DNA of 64,000 nt from NCBI RefSeq assembly GCF_024489055.1, contig NC_090232.1, positions 48,976,355 through 49,040,354 on the forward strand, read 5' to 3'. Positions 21,915-30,704 of the stretch are shown piece after piece. Positions within the stretch are counted from its first letter, which is position 1; each line of letters opens with the position of its first letter. The DNA is from Chanodichthys erythropterus (lineage: Eukaryota > Chordata > Actinopteri > Cypriniformes > Xenocyprididae). The position numbers and the translations under genes were made by a program. The notes below the pieces were generated by a model. The model had not been told where the DNA came from. It made no database searches and worked only from the letters and a program-made list of their open reading frames with translations.

Positions 21915-22116
21915 CAGAGAGCGCTTGCTGAAGACAACAGAATCTGGCGTGCTTTGTGTTCAGGTGTGCTTCATAGCTTCCTGATCCGTGACGTCACCCG
22001 CCTCTGACGTCACGTCTTTTCATTGGTTGGATACAGAGGTGCTTCACGAACACAAAATACAGAGGGTTCCCATCACATCCTCCGACGTAGCGTCGATAGT
22101 TCCCAGGAAAGGGAAC
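21915..22116. repeat. DIRS right inverted terminal repeat
   Basis: Inverse copy of the split left repeat. Runs without interruption through CGGATCAGGAAGCTAT (inverted), which gives the empty site for element E. Ends with GGGAAC next to LINE-B sequence. Confidence 0.9.
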
Positions 22117-23318
22117 TATTAATTTGTTCAACAGTGTACAAATCGTTTTCTCTTACTCTTTCCATCTCAGACCACTGCTCATCTCTCACACTATCTTCTG
22201 TACTCTGAGATAAACCATCCATTCATCCAAGTCCTCCTCTGAACATCTAGCCTGAGTCACTAAAGAAGACTGCAACACATTCTCTACACTGCATTCATTC
22301 ACCATCTTATCCATAGCACCACAAGCACTAGCAGGTTTTTCAACAGCATAACTACATCCAGGCTGATCATCACTCACGTTTTTAGAAACATATCCACTCA
22401 CCTCATCTTGTTCCTTCACCTCCTCCGTTACTCTATCAATATGTGCAGTGTCTTGTCTATTCCTTTCGTTCGCCTGAAGTTCTCCATTCCTCAGCAGATA
22501 CGAGCCACAATCAAAACATTTCAGAGTCTCTGTGCTTGCGTATACCATATATGAATTTTCTTCATGATTGACGCAAAAAAGAGACTTCTAAGATCCGCTT
22601 GGGTAAAGTTGGTTTTATATTCGCACATTCGGACATCCGTATTCAATAGCCTTGTAATCACACTACATTGGACATTCAGTGGACATTCACAAGTAAATAT
22701 GCCATTAAAACAATACTTGCCTATTTTGATCGACTGTGAAAAATGTTGTAAGTTGACAATCGTTGGTTGTCAATATCATGTCACTGTTTAAAATTCACAA
22801 ACATTAATTTATTGCACATTTATTGGAAAGTCTGAATTTATCAGAAGTCCGAATGTGCGAATATAAAACCAACTTTACCGAAGTATAAGATCCGAACTTG
22901 GGAGATTAGGAACATAAAAAAATCTGACGTCGAAATGACAATACATGCTTTAATGCCGTATTTTTGTACCCTAATGGTATCATTCTCATGGGACTTGCAA
23001 TTTTCCCAAATCTTATAAGTTCTTTTATGATTGCATCATTGGAAACAAACGGCAACATTTGAAATAGTGTGGGGAAACCGGAACAAACGCCTCTTTCACC
23101 CACAATCCGTCCACGGTCAATTGATTCACTAACGCTTCAGCCTTCAAAAATACTACGATCGCTTTGTTCATTCGTGAGCCAGAGATTATGTTATCGAACC
23201 CAACCTTTTGCCCCACCGCCACCAACAAATCTTCAACTGTTATACCCGACTCTGGCACACACCTGCACCCATTTCGAAGGGATAGGGAGGCCGTTCCTAG
23301 CGCCGGAACGGCTGCCAT
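22117..23318 (-). pseudogene. LINE-B ORF1, N-terminal and central part
   Basis: 23318-23025 opens with Met and shows SLSLRNGCRCVPESGITVEDLL and GFDNIISGSRMNKAIVVFLK, the same block as LINE-A ORF1. It shifts frame near 23050 into 23103-22906 (LIRFGKIASP..IPLGYK). The zinc-knuckle region (CFDCGSYLLRNGEL, about 22525) follows the MITE but has lost its His and last Cys positions. An acidic stretch leads to the DIRS boundary at 22116. The remaining C-terminus is at 12812-12727. Confidence 0.8.
22598..22885. mobile_element. 288-bp MITE with long terminal inverted repeats
   Basis: GGTAAAGTTGGTTTTATATT..CGCACATTCGGAC at the left (from 22602) and its exact inverse at the right (to 22880), about 33 bp. 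Flanked by the direct repeat TAAGATCCG (22589-22597, 22886-22894), so the target duplication is 8-9 bp. The ORF1 sequence is continuous across it. Non-coding. Superfamily not decided; an 8-bp duplication would fit hAT, but the ends are not typical. Confidence 0.88.
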
Positions 23319-23536
23319 ACCGGCACCCGGAACCTGCGTTGCCTATTAACCAAATTGTTTTTTTTGTTTGTTTTTTTTTCTTGGGTTAAATAAATAAAAA
23401 TATAACGCAATTAACTTAGGGGGAAAAGAAACAAAGAAAAGAAACAGAAACAAAGAAAAAAGAAGGGTGAAAACCCCAAAAGAGAAGGAGCGCTCTCCAA
23501 CGCCACCACACACGATGGACCTCAGTCACCCTCACC

Positions 23537-23537
<1 letters not shown>

Positions 23538-23584
<47 letters not shown>
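23538..23584. repeat. (GA)n microsatellite
   Basis: About 23 GA units at the LINE-B 5' end; read on the minus strand it is a CT tract upstream of the LINE 5' UTR. Confidence 0.95.
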
Positions 23585-23588
<4 letters not shown>

Positions 23589-24177
23589 ATTTTTCTTTTG
23601 TTAAATAAGAGCACACACATTTTATATAAATCTTTCCCCACACATGAAAAAAAAATCAACAGATGAAAACTTTTTAAAAATCAAAGAAACAACCTGTACA
23701 CCCTTCAAAATTTGGGTAGATTAACAAAAAAGGAAATGGATCTTCACTGTCAGGGACATTAGTCCCTAGAAATAAATCCTCTAACATCATTTTTCCTTCA
23801 TCCGTAAAAACTTAGCATAACGATTAACTTATTCCCAGTCTTTCAGTAACAGCCTCCACAAAGTGAGGCAAGTTAGGCACATCAACTGATTTAAAACAAA
23901 AACTCCAGAGTCTTTTAATGTCTTACTGAATCCTGGTAAAAAATTGGACGTAGAAAAATCTAATCTTGCTTTAAAAAACAAAGGTTCATTCAGCAACCAA
24001 AAAATATGAAAAAAAAAAACTCCAACATTTTAAAAGATGTTGATAAAAAGACGACAGCTTTGAAAAATCCAAGCACTTGGGGTCCATTAAAAAAAGTGAC
24101 TTATCCATCCCCAAATTTCCAACAGTTCCCAGTAGAACACACAGCTCATCGCCCTCCAGCTAACATCCATGGGTCCA

Positions 24178-25668
24178 TCAAGAAGTCTTTGCAAAAAATG
24201 TACCCAAAAAGCTGCAATCCTGCTCTGGAGATGGACAAACCAATCTGTTCCATAAAAGTAAAGCAACCAAATTATTTACAATAAGTGTTCTTCCCCTATA
24301 AGACAGGTTGGGCAGAATCCATTTCCATTTGTCTAAATGACCTTTAACTTTTTGCAACAAACCATCCCAATTTTTTTGTAAAACATTATCATCTAAATAA
24401 AAAATCAAAAAAAAAAAAACTCCAAGGTATTTCAAACCCCACCTATTCCAACACAAACCTTCAGGAAGACTTGGTTTCCCCTCATTCCAATTCCCTAATA
24501 AGAGAGCTTCACTTTTTTTTTTCCAATTTACTTTTGCTGAAGACCATTTACCAAATTTCTCTATTAGTCTAGATAAAACATTTATATCACTTTGTTTATT
24601 AATAATTATTATAAGGTCATCAGCATGAGCTGATAAACAAAAATTAACATTACAATGTGGTACCTTAAAACCATCTAAGTTCTTCTTGATTGTTTGTAGA
24701 AGTGGTTCAATAGCAAGAGAATATAACATTCCTGATAGTGAACATCCTTGTCTAATACCCATTCTGACCTTGAATGGAGCACATAAGCCACCATTAATCT
24801 TAATAACACTCTCAATGTCACTATAACGAATTTTAATCATGTTTAAAAACTTTTCATTAAAACCAGAGGCTTCTAAAACATTCCACAAATAAGCATGCTT
24901 GACCTGATCAAAAGCTTTCTCTTGGTCAAGAGATAACAAACCACAATTGATATTAAATATTTTGGAAACCTGCATAATGTCTCTAATTAAAGAAATATTG
25001 TCAAATATTGACCTGCTAGGTACGCAATAAGATTGATCCGGATGGATCACCTGTCCCATTACTTTAGTCAATCTATTAGCTAAAGTTTTTGAAAATAATT
25101 TATAGTCACTGCACAGAAATGATACCGGCCTCCAATTCTTAATCTCAGTTAGATCTCCTTTTTTGGGAATAAGAGTAACCACTGCCCTTCGGCAGCTCAA
25201 CGGCAACCCACCCCTTCAGCAAGCTGTCACTGAACACCTCCAGCAGGTCAACTCCCATTTCTGACCAGAACGCTTTCAGAAAATCCACTGGAAGCCCATC
25301 TACACCTGGAGCTTTTCCAGACTCCATATCTTGGAGTGCCTTATACAGCTCTCCCAGAGTTAGGCCACATTCCAGTTCTTCATTGGATTTTTCTGAGATC
25401 TTTGCTAGATCATCTATGAAAGGAGGTTTTCCTTTATTGTTTGGCTCAAGTTCACTACTGTACACAGACTGATAAAACCGCATACCCTATCACGAATCTG
25501 CCTGGGATTAGATAACAAAGTACCATCCCCAGAACGCAGAGCATGTATAAAACGTTTTTGCCCATTCTTCTTCTCATGACCAAAAAAATACTTGGAAGGT
25601 GCATCCATCTGATCAATATTTAAAAAATTAGCACAAACTAATGCTCCTTGTGCTTTATGCTCTAACAA
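24178..25668 (-). pseudogene. LINE-C ORF2 reverse transcriptase
   Basis: Linker LEHKAQGALVCAN and APSKYFFGHEKKNGQ (25668-25414); PGVDGLPVDFLKAFW and ELPKGSG-type fingers (25483-25145); then 342 residues with TLIPKKGDLTEIKNWRPVS, SLDQEKAFDQVKH (motif A), GIRQGCSLSG (motif B) and AHADDLIIII (motif C, the catalytic DD intact). Three frames are needed. The C-terminal domain (24160-23640) is heavily decayed. Confidence 0.85.
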
Positions 25669-25697
25669 CTAACCCTAACCCTAACCCTAACCCTAAC
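25669..25697. repeat. Interstitial telomeric repeat (CTAACC)4
   Basis: Four CTAACC units plus CTAAC, inside LINE-C ORF2 between the KKAEL-type linker (minus strand, right side) and LLEHKAQG (left side). LINE-D at the same place reads KELGLLLQEH without it, so this looks like a clean insertion. Confidence 0.92.
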
Positions 25698-25920
25698 AAA
25701 GTTCAGCTTTTTTCTTAAAAAAAAAGTTTCCATAAAATTTTTATCACTTGAGGTTTGAACCATTTTTTGTAAATCCATCAATTGTTTTTTCAAGCCTTTC
25801 TAAAGAACGATTCAATTGTTTTGTGACATTTTGAGTATACTGTTGCGTAAACTGTTTTATCTGCACCTTGCCATAATCCCACCATTGTTGTATGGATTTA
25901 AAAGTAGATTTTTTTTCTCT

Positions 25921-26637
25921 TTAAAATCTTTCCAAAAAAAATGTAAATGATTCAATAAATAATTTATCATTTAATAAACATCGCATTAAAATGCCAATAT
26001 GCACTAAAGGCTTTACTGAATTAACAATAAATTTACAACTTACCATACTATAATCAGTAAAAGACAAAGGTGTGATAAAACATTTGTTAAACACATTCAA
26101 ATGATGTTTAAAAACATAAAATCTGTCTAACCTAGCCAATGATATATAATTATCACGTGCATGAGCCCATGTATATTGCTTTTCATCACCATTCATTACT
26201 CTCCAAATGTCACATAAACCACACTTCTCAATCAAATGAATTAAACATTTGTGTGAAGCCATATGAGGTTCCACATGATTCCTATCTATATCCAGTTCAG
26301 TACAATTAAAATCACCACCCACAAATAACAAATCTTCAGTACAACAATTTCCTAGTGCTGAACAAAGAGTATCTAAGAACAATATCCTTTCTATAGGTGC
26401 AGTTGGAGTATAAACACAAATAAAAACAAATACAAATTTTTCATAAACAGCTCTGACTTTTAACATTCTACCTTTCACAATTTCATCTACATCATAAGAG
26501 ATTGGTTTAAAATGTTTACTAAATAAAACAGCAACCCCACCACTCACATTTGAATAATGACTTAATACAGATACACCACTAAATTCCTTCATCCAGTCAA
26601 CCACATTATCTATACTACTATGAGTTTCTTGTAGCAA
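25921..26637 (-). pseudogene. LINE-C ORF2 endonuclease domain
   Basis: 238 open residues: LQETHS (conserved catalytic Glu), VYTPTAPIERILFLDTL, FVGGDFNCTE (catalytic Asp/Asn), TWAHARDNYISLARLDRFY, and TDYSMVSCKF where family members often have SDH-type sequence. AP-like endonuclease that would nick target DNA. Open through the whole domain but cut off at its N-terminus and followed by a broken linker. Confidence 0.85.
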
Positions 26638-26740
26638 GATTATGTCTATGTTTTTTTATTATTTTAATTTTTCATTATTATATAATTATTATTTGTTATT
26701 TTACTTTATTACTTTATTTATTTTATTTCCCAACTAATGA

Positions 26741-26976
26741 TTAGTCCAGGCTATCCAATAAATTGCATGTATGGGTGTAAACGTAGCTTTCTTCCACTTA
26801 AAGAACTGTGCACTTCTAAGCACTTTTTATTATAATATATTTCTTTACATAAATAGTATTTTCTACTTTTCTATATATTGTTTTTTCTTAAAAACTATAA
26901 TTTCGTCATCCGGGCTTTCCAATACATTGCACGTAGTGGGTAAAAAAAGTAGTGTCCTTCCACTTACAGAGTTGAC
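26741..26976 (+). repeat. Degenerate direct repeat upstream of hAT gene
   Basis: 26741-26811 and 26901-26976 share GGCT-TCCAATA-ATTGCA-GTA-GGGT and TTCCACTTA-AGA phrases at roughly two-thirds identity. The second copy runs to the transposase start. AT-rich DNA lies between and before them (26646-26740). Confidence 0.6.
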
Positions 26977-26977
26977 A

Positions 26978-27560
26978 ATGCCGTTGGAATTGGTTGCTAA
27001 AAAGGGTACTACTTCGCCTATATGGCAATTTTTTGGGTTTAGACCTGATGAGAGTGGGCAGCCAAGGGAACCCGACTGAAGTTGTGTGCAAGATCTGCTC
27101 ATGTGTGGTCTGCGCAAAAGATGGGCAGACGACCAATCTTCATGACCACTTGCGTGTTCGCCATCCAGCAGAATATGCCACCTTGCCTACACGTGCTGGG
27201 CCTGGCAAAAAAGCTAGCCAGGGTCAGCAGACGATAACCGGGGCTTTTGCAAAAGGCACTAAATATAAAACCGACAGTAACAGATGGAGGCAGTTGACAG
27301 ATGCAGTAACTCGCCTCCTGGCCAAAGGAATGGATTCGTTCACTACAGTGGAGAAGCCGGCGTTCAAGGCCATGCTGCATACATTTGATAAACAGTACGA
27401 GCTGCCAGGTCGGAAATATTTCTCAAAGACGGCTATCCCAAACCTTTTCAACGAGGTTAGAAGTAACATCACGAAAGAGCTGGGTGATATAGAATATTTG
27501 GCCCTGACAATGGACATGCAGTCCAGCTGCAATATGATGCCCTACATGTCAGTGACAGTG
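26978..27560 (+). pseudogene. hAT transposase, N-terminal part (BED zinc finger, ZBED-like)
   Basis: Starts at Met 26978 (MPLELVAKKGTTSPIWQFFGF), changes frame near 27060, then continues in 26994-27581 with a BED finger: CKICSCVVCAKDG..NLHDHLRVRH. After it come TGAFAKGTKY and a helical region, AVTRLLAKGMDSFTTVEKPAFKAML and LALTMDMQSS. This is the N-terminal third of an Ac/ZBED-type transposase, which normally exceeds 600 residues. It is interrupted at 27561 by another element; about 85 bp of coding similarity resumes at 28436. Host-domesticated ZBED genes look similar, but the frameshift and insertions argue for a dead transposon. Confidence 0.8.
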
Positions 27561-28427
27561 CATGGCCGTTTCTACCATTGAGGACACCGAGGTCATGTCC
27601 TCGGTATTTTTTCCCTAAATTTCAAATTAGTCAAAGCTGAAATCCAGCAGTGATGATCAATGCCAAACACAGAACCCAGTCCGTGTCCGAATCCATATGT
27701 CGTCTGTATTTTCCATGGGCGTCGGAACCATTGTATGTGGGTGGGACAAGACCCACCCACTTTTTAAGACCAATGATATTGGACCCACTCACTTTTACCG
27801 TCTCTAATCCCCCCAGGTGTTGCTACTCCACAAACCACCAACAGAGCATAAAAAATACCAAAAATAAAAATATTTTTTAAAACATCGCCAAGTAAAACGC
27901 TGCGTTTATAAAGAAATGTCTCTTTACGACCACAACAAACGGGACAATTTCAGACGCGCATTCCACCTTTGGCTCAGCGCCAGGCGCAAGTCAAACGAGC
28001 GCGGAAAATGTAGCTTCATTTGAACAACAGTGAACTGTGGTCAGATGAGATGTTGTCAGGCTATGTCAGTAAAAACTCCAATCAGCTGTTAGGCTATAGC
28101 CTACTGTGCTCGAAGCGTGAACTCAAGAATTGCTCGCGCAAATGCGCGGCGCGTGCTGCATATTACTGCATTATAGTTTAACTAAAGCGCTAAAGAAACT
28201 ATGGGCATGCACCATCATTATTCTGAGGTAAATTAAGTCATGGAATTACCAAACATGTGATTAAGCTGCCTCAAAACTGTGCATGCATGTATGTATTTGT
28301 TGACATTGTTTTAAAGCTATTGTTATCCACTTTGTTGGCCTTAAAACGTCTTAAAATGCATATATGTACATCAAGGAAATCAAAATTTTGTGACCTCGGT
28401 AAATATAAAACCCTGCGTACGGCCCTG
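27561..28427. mobile_element. hAT-type non-autonomous element in the transposase gene
   Basis: 867 bp bounded by CATGGCCGT and its partner inverted at the right (CAGGGCCGT). Flanked by the perfect 8-bp duplication TGACAGTG (27553-27560, 28428-28435). CCGAGGTCA occurs near both ends in opposite orientation. An 8-bp duplication and CAGGG-type ends are hallmarks of hAT. Interior non-coding; it contains GTGGGTGGGACAAGACCCAC (27737 region), a short palindrome, perhaps from a second element. Confidence 0.87.
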
Positions 28428-28435
28428 TGACAGTG

Positions 28436-28520
28436 CATTATGTAAATAAAGATTGGTCACTGCAGTTCAAATGCTTACAAACTTGCTGCATTCCCGAAAG
28501 CCATACAGCAGATAAAATTA
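28436..28520 (+). pseudogene. hAT transposase, continuation fragment
   Basis: Reads HYVNKDWSLQFKCLQ and IPESHTADKI in line with the sequence before 27560, matching the part of ZBED-type transposases after the VTVH motif. Ends at the solo LTR. Confidence 0.72.
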
Positions 28521-28525
28521 GACTT

Positions 28526-28882
28526 TGTCATGATCACCAGTGAGAGTGCCCTTTCAGCCACTAGAGGGCACTCCATTCCGGACTCTCGTTTCCACCCTTT
28601 GCATTCACTACATTACCCATAACGCACTCCCCGGACTCATTATCCCATGTTCATTGCACCAGCTGTTTTGTATCACATCATTAGTGTCTGTCTATTTATA
28701 CCTGGTTTGTTTCTGCCTTTGTTTGTGGTTCTTTGTTTAATGTTACATGCACTTCTGTTTTTGTTTGGACTGACTTCTGGATTTTTGACCTTTTTGCCTG
28801 TTCTTGGATTACGATTTGGATTACCCATTAAACTTCTGCTGCTATTGGATCCTATCTTCTTGTTTTTGTGTGCACCGTGACA
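28526..28882 (+). mobile_element. Solo LTR (357 bp)
   Basis: Begins TGTCATGATCACC and ends CACCGTGACA, so it has TG...CA with inverse TGTCA/TGACA tips. Flanked by the 5-bp duplication GACTT (28521-28525, 28883-28887). It has TATTTATACC near its centre and ATTAAA about 50 bp before its end, fitting plus orientation. No internal retroviral sequence, so recombination between two LTRs probably removed it. Family not recognised. Confidence 0.85.
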
Positions 28883-28887
28883 GACTT

Positions 28888-29649
28888 ATGTCTAAAAAAA
28901 CGTTGAAATGTCAGGTTTTAAATTGTGCAAGTCAAATCGAAAACAAACATTCTGTGTTTATGTAATCTGTATGAAAAGAGAGCCATGTCAGAAATCTGTG
29001 ATTCAGCTCATTATCCGCTAATGCGGCCACGACCAAGGAGCCAGCGCTATTCAGATGCAAATTCTGAGTCAATGCATGCATTCATCGTCTCAATCGTGTA
29101 TTTATTGTCTTGAAAAGTGTTTTGAATAGCCATAGTTAGCGATCTCTGGCCTCTGTTAGTTCAGTTATTTCCTGGATTGCCTATTCTTCTTTAGTGCTCA
29201 GGCATTTGTGAACTAAAGGTGTACAGAGCGCCCTCCGGCTGCAAGTATGAATTGAAAACACAGTATCCAGCACTCATAGTAATGACAATAAATCCTGAAT
29301 AAATATTACTCCTCTGTATAGAAAATTGACAAACATATGAGAATCCATCAGTATTTCTCCAAATGTGCATGCTTTTAAGCTAAAAGCCTATATGAAATGC
29401 CATAGAGGGAACATTGTTCAGACACTTTGCATCACAGAAATACATTATATATTAAAGAATATAATAGAATACCATTATTTTAAATTGTAATAATATTTCA
29501 CAGTATTGCTATTTTTTCTGTATGTTTGATTTACACCATGATGAGCTTTGAGACATGATCAACAGAGGGTTTTTTCACAGCCTATCTGACTGAAAGAGCT
29601 CATTAGAGCTCTTTATGCAATTCTTTTGTCTTCTCAGGTGAGAATCACC
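28888..29649. other. Unassigned stretch
   Basis: No ORF, RNA gene or repeat that I can name. It lies between the solo LTR and the element at 29658; it may be decayed hAT sequence or host intergenic DNA. Confidence 0.5.
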
Positions 29650-29657
29650 CATTATAC

Positions 29658-30696
29658 TAGGGATGTCCCGATCACGTTTTTTTGCCCTCGAGTCCGAGTC
29701 CGAGTCATTTGATTTTGAGTATCTGCCGATACCGAGTCCCGATCCGATACTTAATAGCCTACATAAAAAAGAATAAAGAAGAGCGAAAAAACAGATCCAG
29801 GATGCTTTTCAGGTTTTTCAGGTATTCGGTTTTCAAATAGTAATCAAATATAAAATATCACTGCATATTATCTTTACTGTATAAAATAAATAAAGATTAA
29901 TCATTATTGAAGTTACAAAAACTATTCAGTCAAGAGCAGTGAGTGATTTCTTTGTTGTTTGTTGTTTGATTTAACATTAAATACAGGCAGCAGGAATAGT
30001 TGTTTTCCATGCACGATCCACTACATATAGGCTACTGTTCCACATGCGCTGTCTTTCTCGACTAATATACGTTCACTTAAGACATAACCGACTATGTTTG
30101 CTAGGATACTCACTAGGACGGGCATGTTGACATAATGTTTGTATGAATTTGTCTGCTGAAGCGCAAGACTTGAAAGAGAACTCAGTATTTGCGCGCTGAC
30201 TGGAATAAGCGTGTGCGCGCTTCGGATGAGCGTCTTGTTCTTTAAGGTTTAAATCAGCAAGGCTTAAAAGAGTTAGTTTAAATACAGACAGCAACGTGTG
30301 CAACGTGTGTCAACACCCGGGTGATGACGGCGTAAATGACTGGACATTAGAGCAGACGGCACTCGCAGTTAACAGTTTACAAAGAGTGACTGTTTTGTCC
30401 ACGCTTTCTGATTATCGTTGTTGTAACGTTTTGTGCATCCATCGACTGAAACATACATTATCTGAACTCTGTCTGTATTCCACGTTGCTATTTTAAACAA
30501 ACCATATTAACCAATAGATGCGTCGTCATTCGAGATGGACCACAGTGCAAGTGCGGTCCGTAAGTGGAGAACCGTTGCACCCCTAATACATATATATCCG
30601 AGTCCTGATCGGGAGGTAATGTCCGATTCCGATCGAGTCTGAAACCACATGATCGGGCCCGATTTCCGATCATGTGATCGGATCTGGACATCCCTA
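29658..30696. mobile_element. 1.04-kb hAT-type non-autonomous element
   Basis: Starts TAGGGATGTCCCGATC and ends GATCTGGACATCCCTA. Flanked by a perfect 8-bp duplication, CATTATAC (29650-29657, 30697-30704). Subterminal regions are rich in CCGAGTCC/CCGATCCGAT phrases (29690-29755; 30596-30680), common in hAT subterminal binding regions. A further relic, GAACCGTTGCACCCCTAAT (30569-30588), resembles the end of another transposon. No transposase. Confidence 0.9.
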
Positions 30697-30704
30697 CATT
30701 ATAC

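Larger units (their letters stand above)
12813..22116 (-). mobile_element. DIRS-type tyrosine-recombinase retrotransposon (interrupted, internally deleted)
   Basis: Minus-strand element with inverted terminal repeats (12816-12975 plus 18066-18135 on the left, 21915-22113 on the right) and an internal complementary region at 18166-18268 matching both termini joined. Both ends carry AAC (12813-12815, 22114-22116; GTT on the element strand). The internal region has that trinucleotide once between the two halves, the standard DIRS arrangement. It is inserted in LINE-B ORF1 at a GTT without target duplication. It encodes Gag-like, RT/RNase H and recombinase remnants. Element E (12976-18062) is inserted in the left terminal repeat. 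Confidence 0.92.
22117..23535 (-). mobile_element. LINE-B, 5' segment (5' UTR and ORF1)
   Basis: The 5' UTR lies at 23320-23535, next to a GA microsatellite, followed by ORF1. A MITE (22598-22885) interrupts ORF1. Confidence 0.82.
23640..26645 (-). mobile_element. LINE-C: Tx1-type L1 LINE, 5'-truncated
   Basis: Minus-strand LINE with the ORF2 endonuclease and RT and a 3' end near 23640. It lacks ORF1 and the first few residues of ORF2, stopping at about 26645 next to AT-rich DNA. 5' truncation is typical of incomplete reverse transcription. Confidence 0.85.

Noticed and set aside
20548..22007. Plus-strand frames (for example 21318-22007, 229 residues)
   Set aside because: They lie opposite DIRS Gag-like and RT frames that have recognisable protein motifs.
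25669..25697. Chromosome end
   Set aside because: Only four units, with LINE sequence continuing on both sides.
28540..28880. Hydrophobic plus-strand frames suggesting a membrane peptide
   Set aside because: They fall entirely in the solo LTR; T-rich DNA gives Phe/Leu-rich translation.
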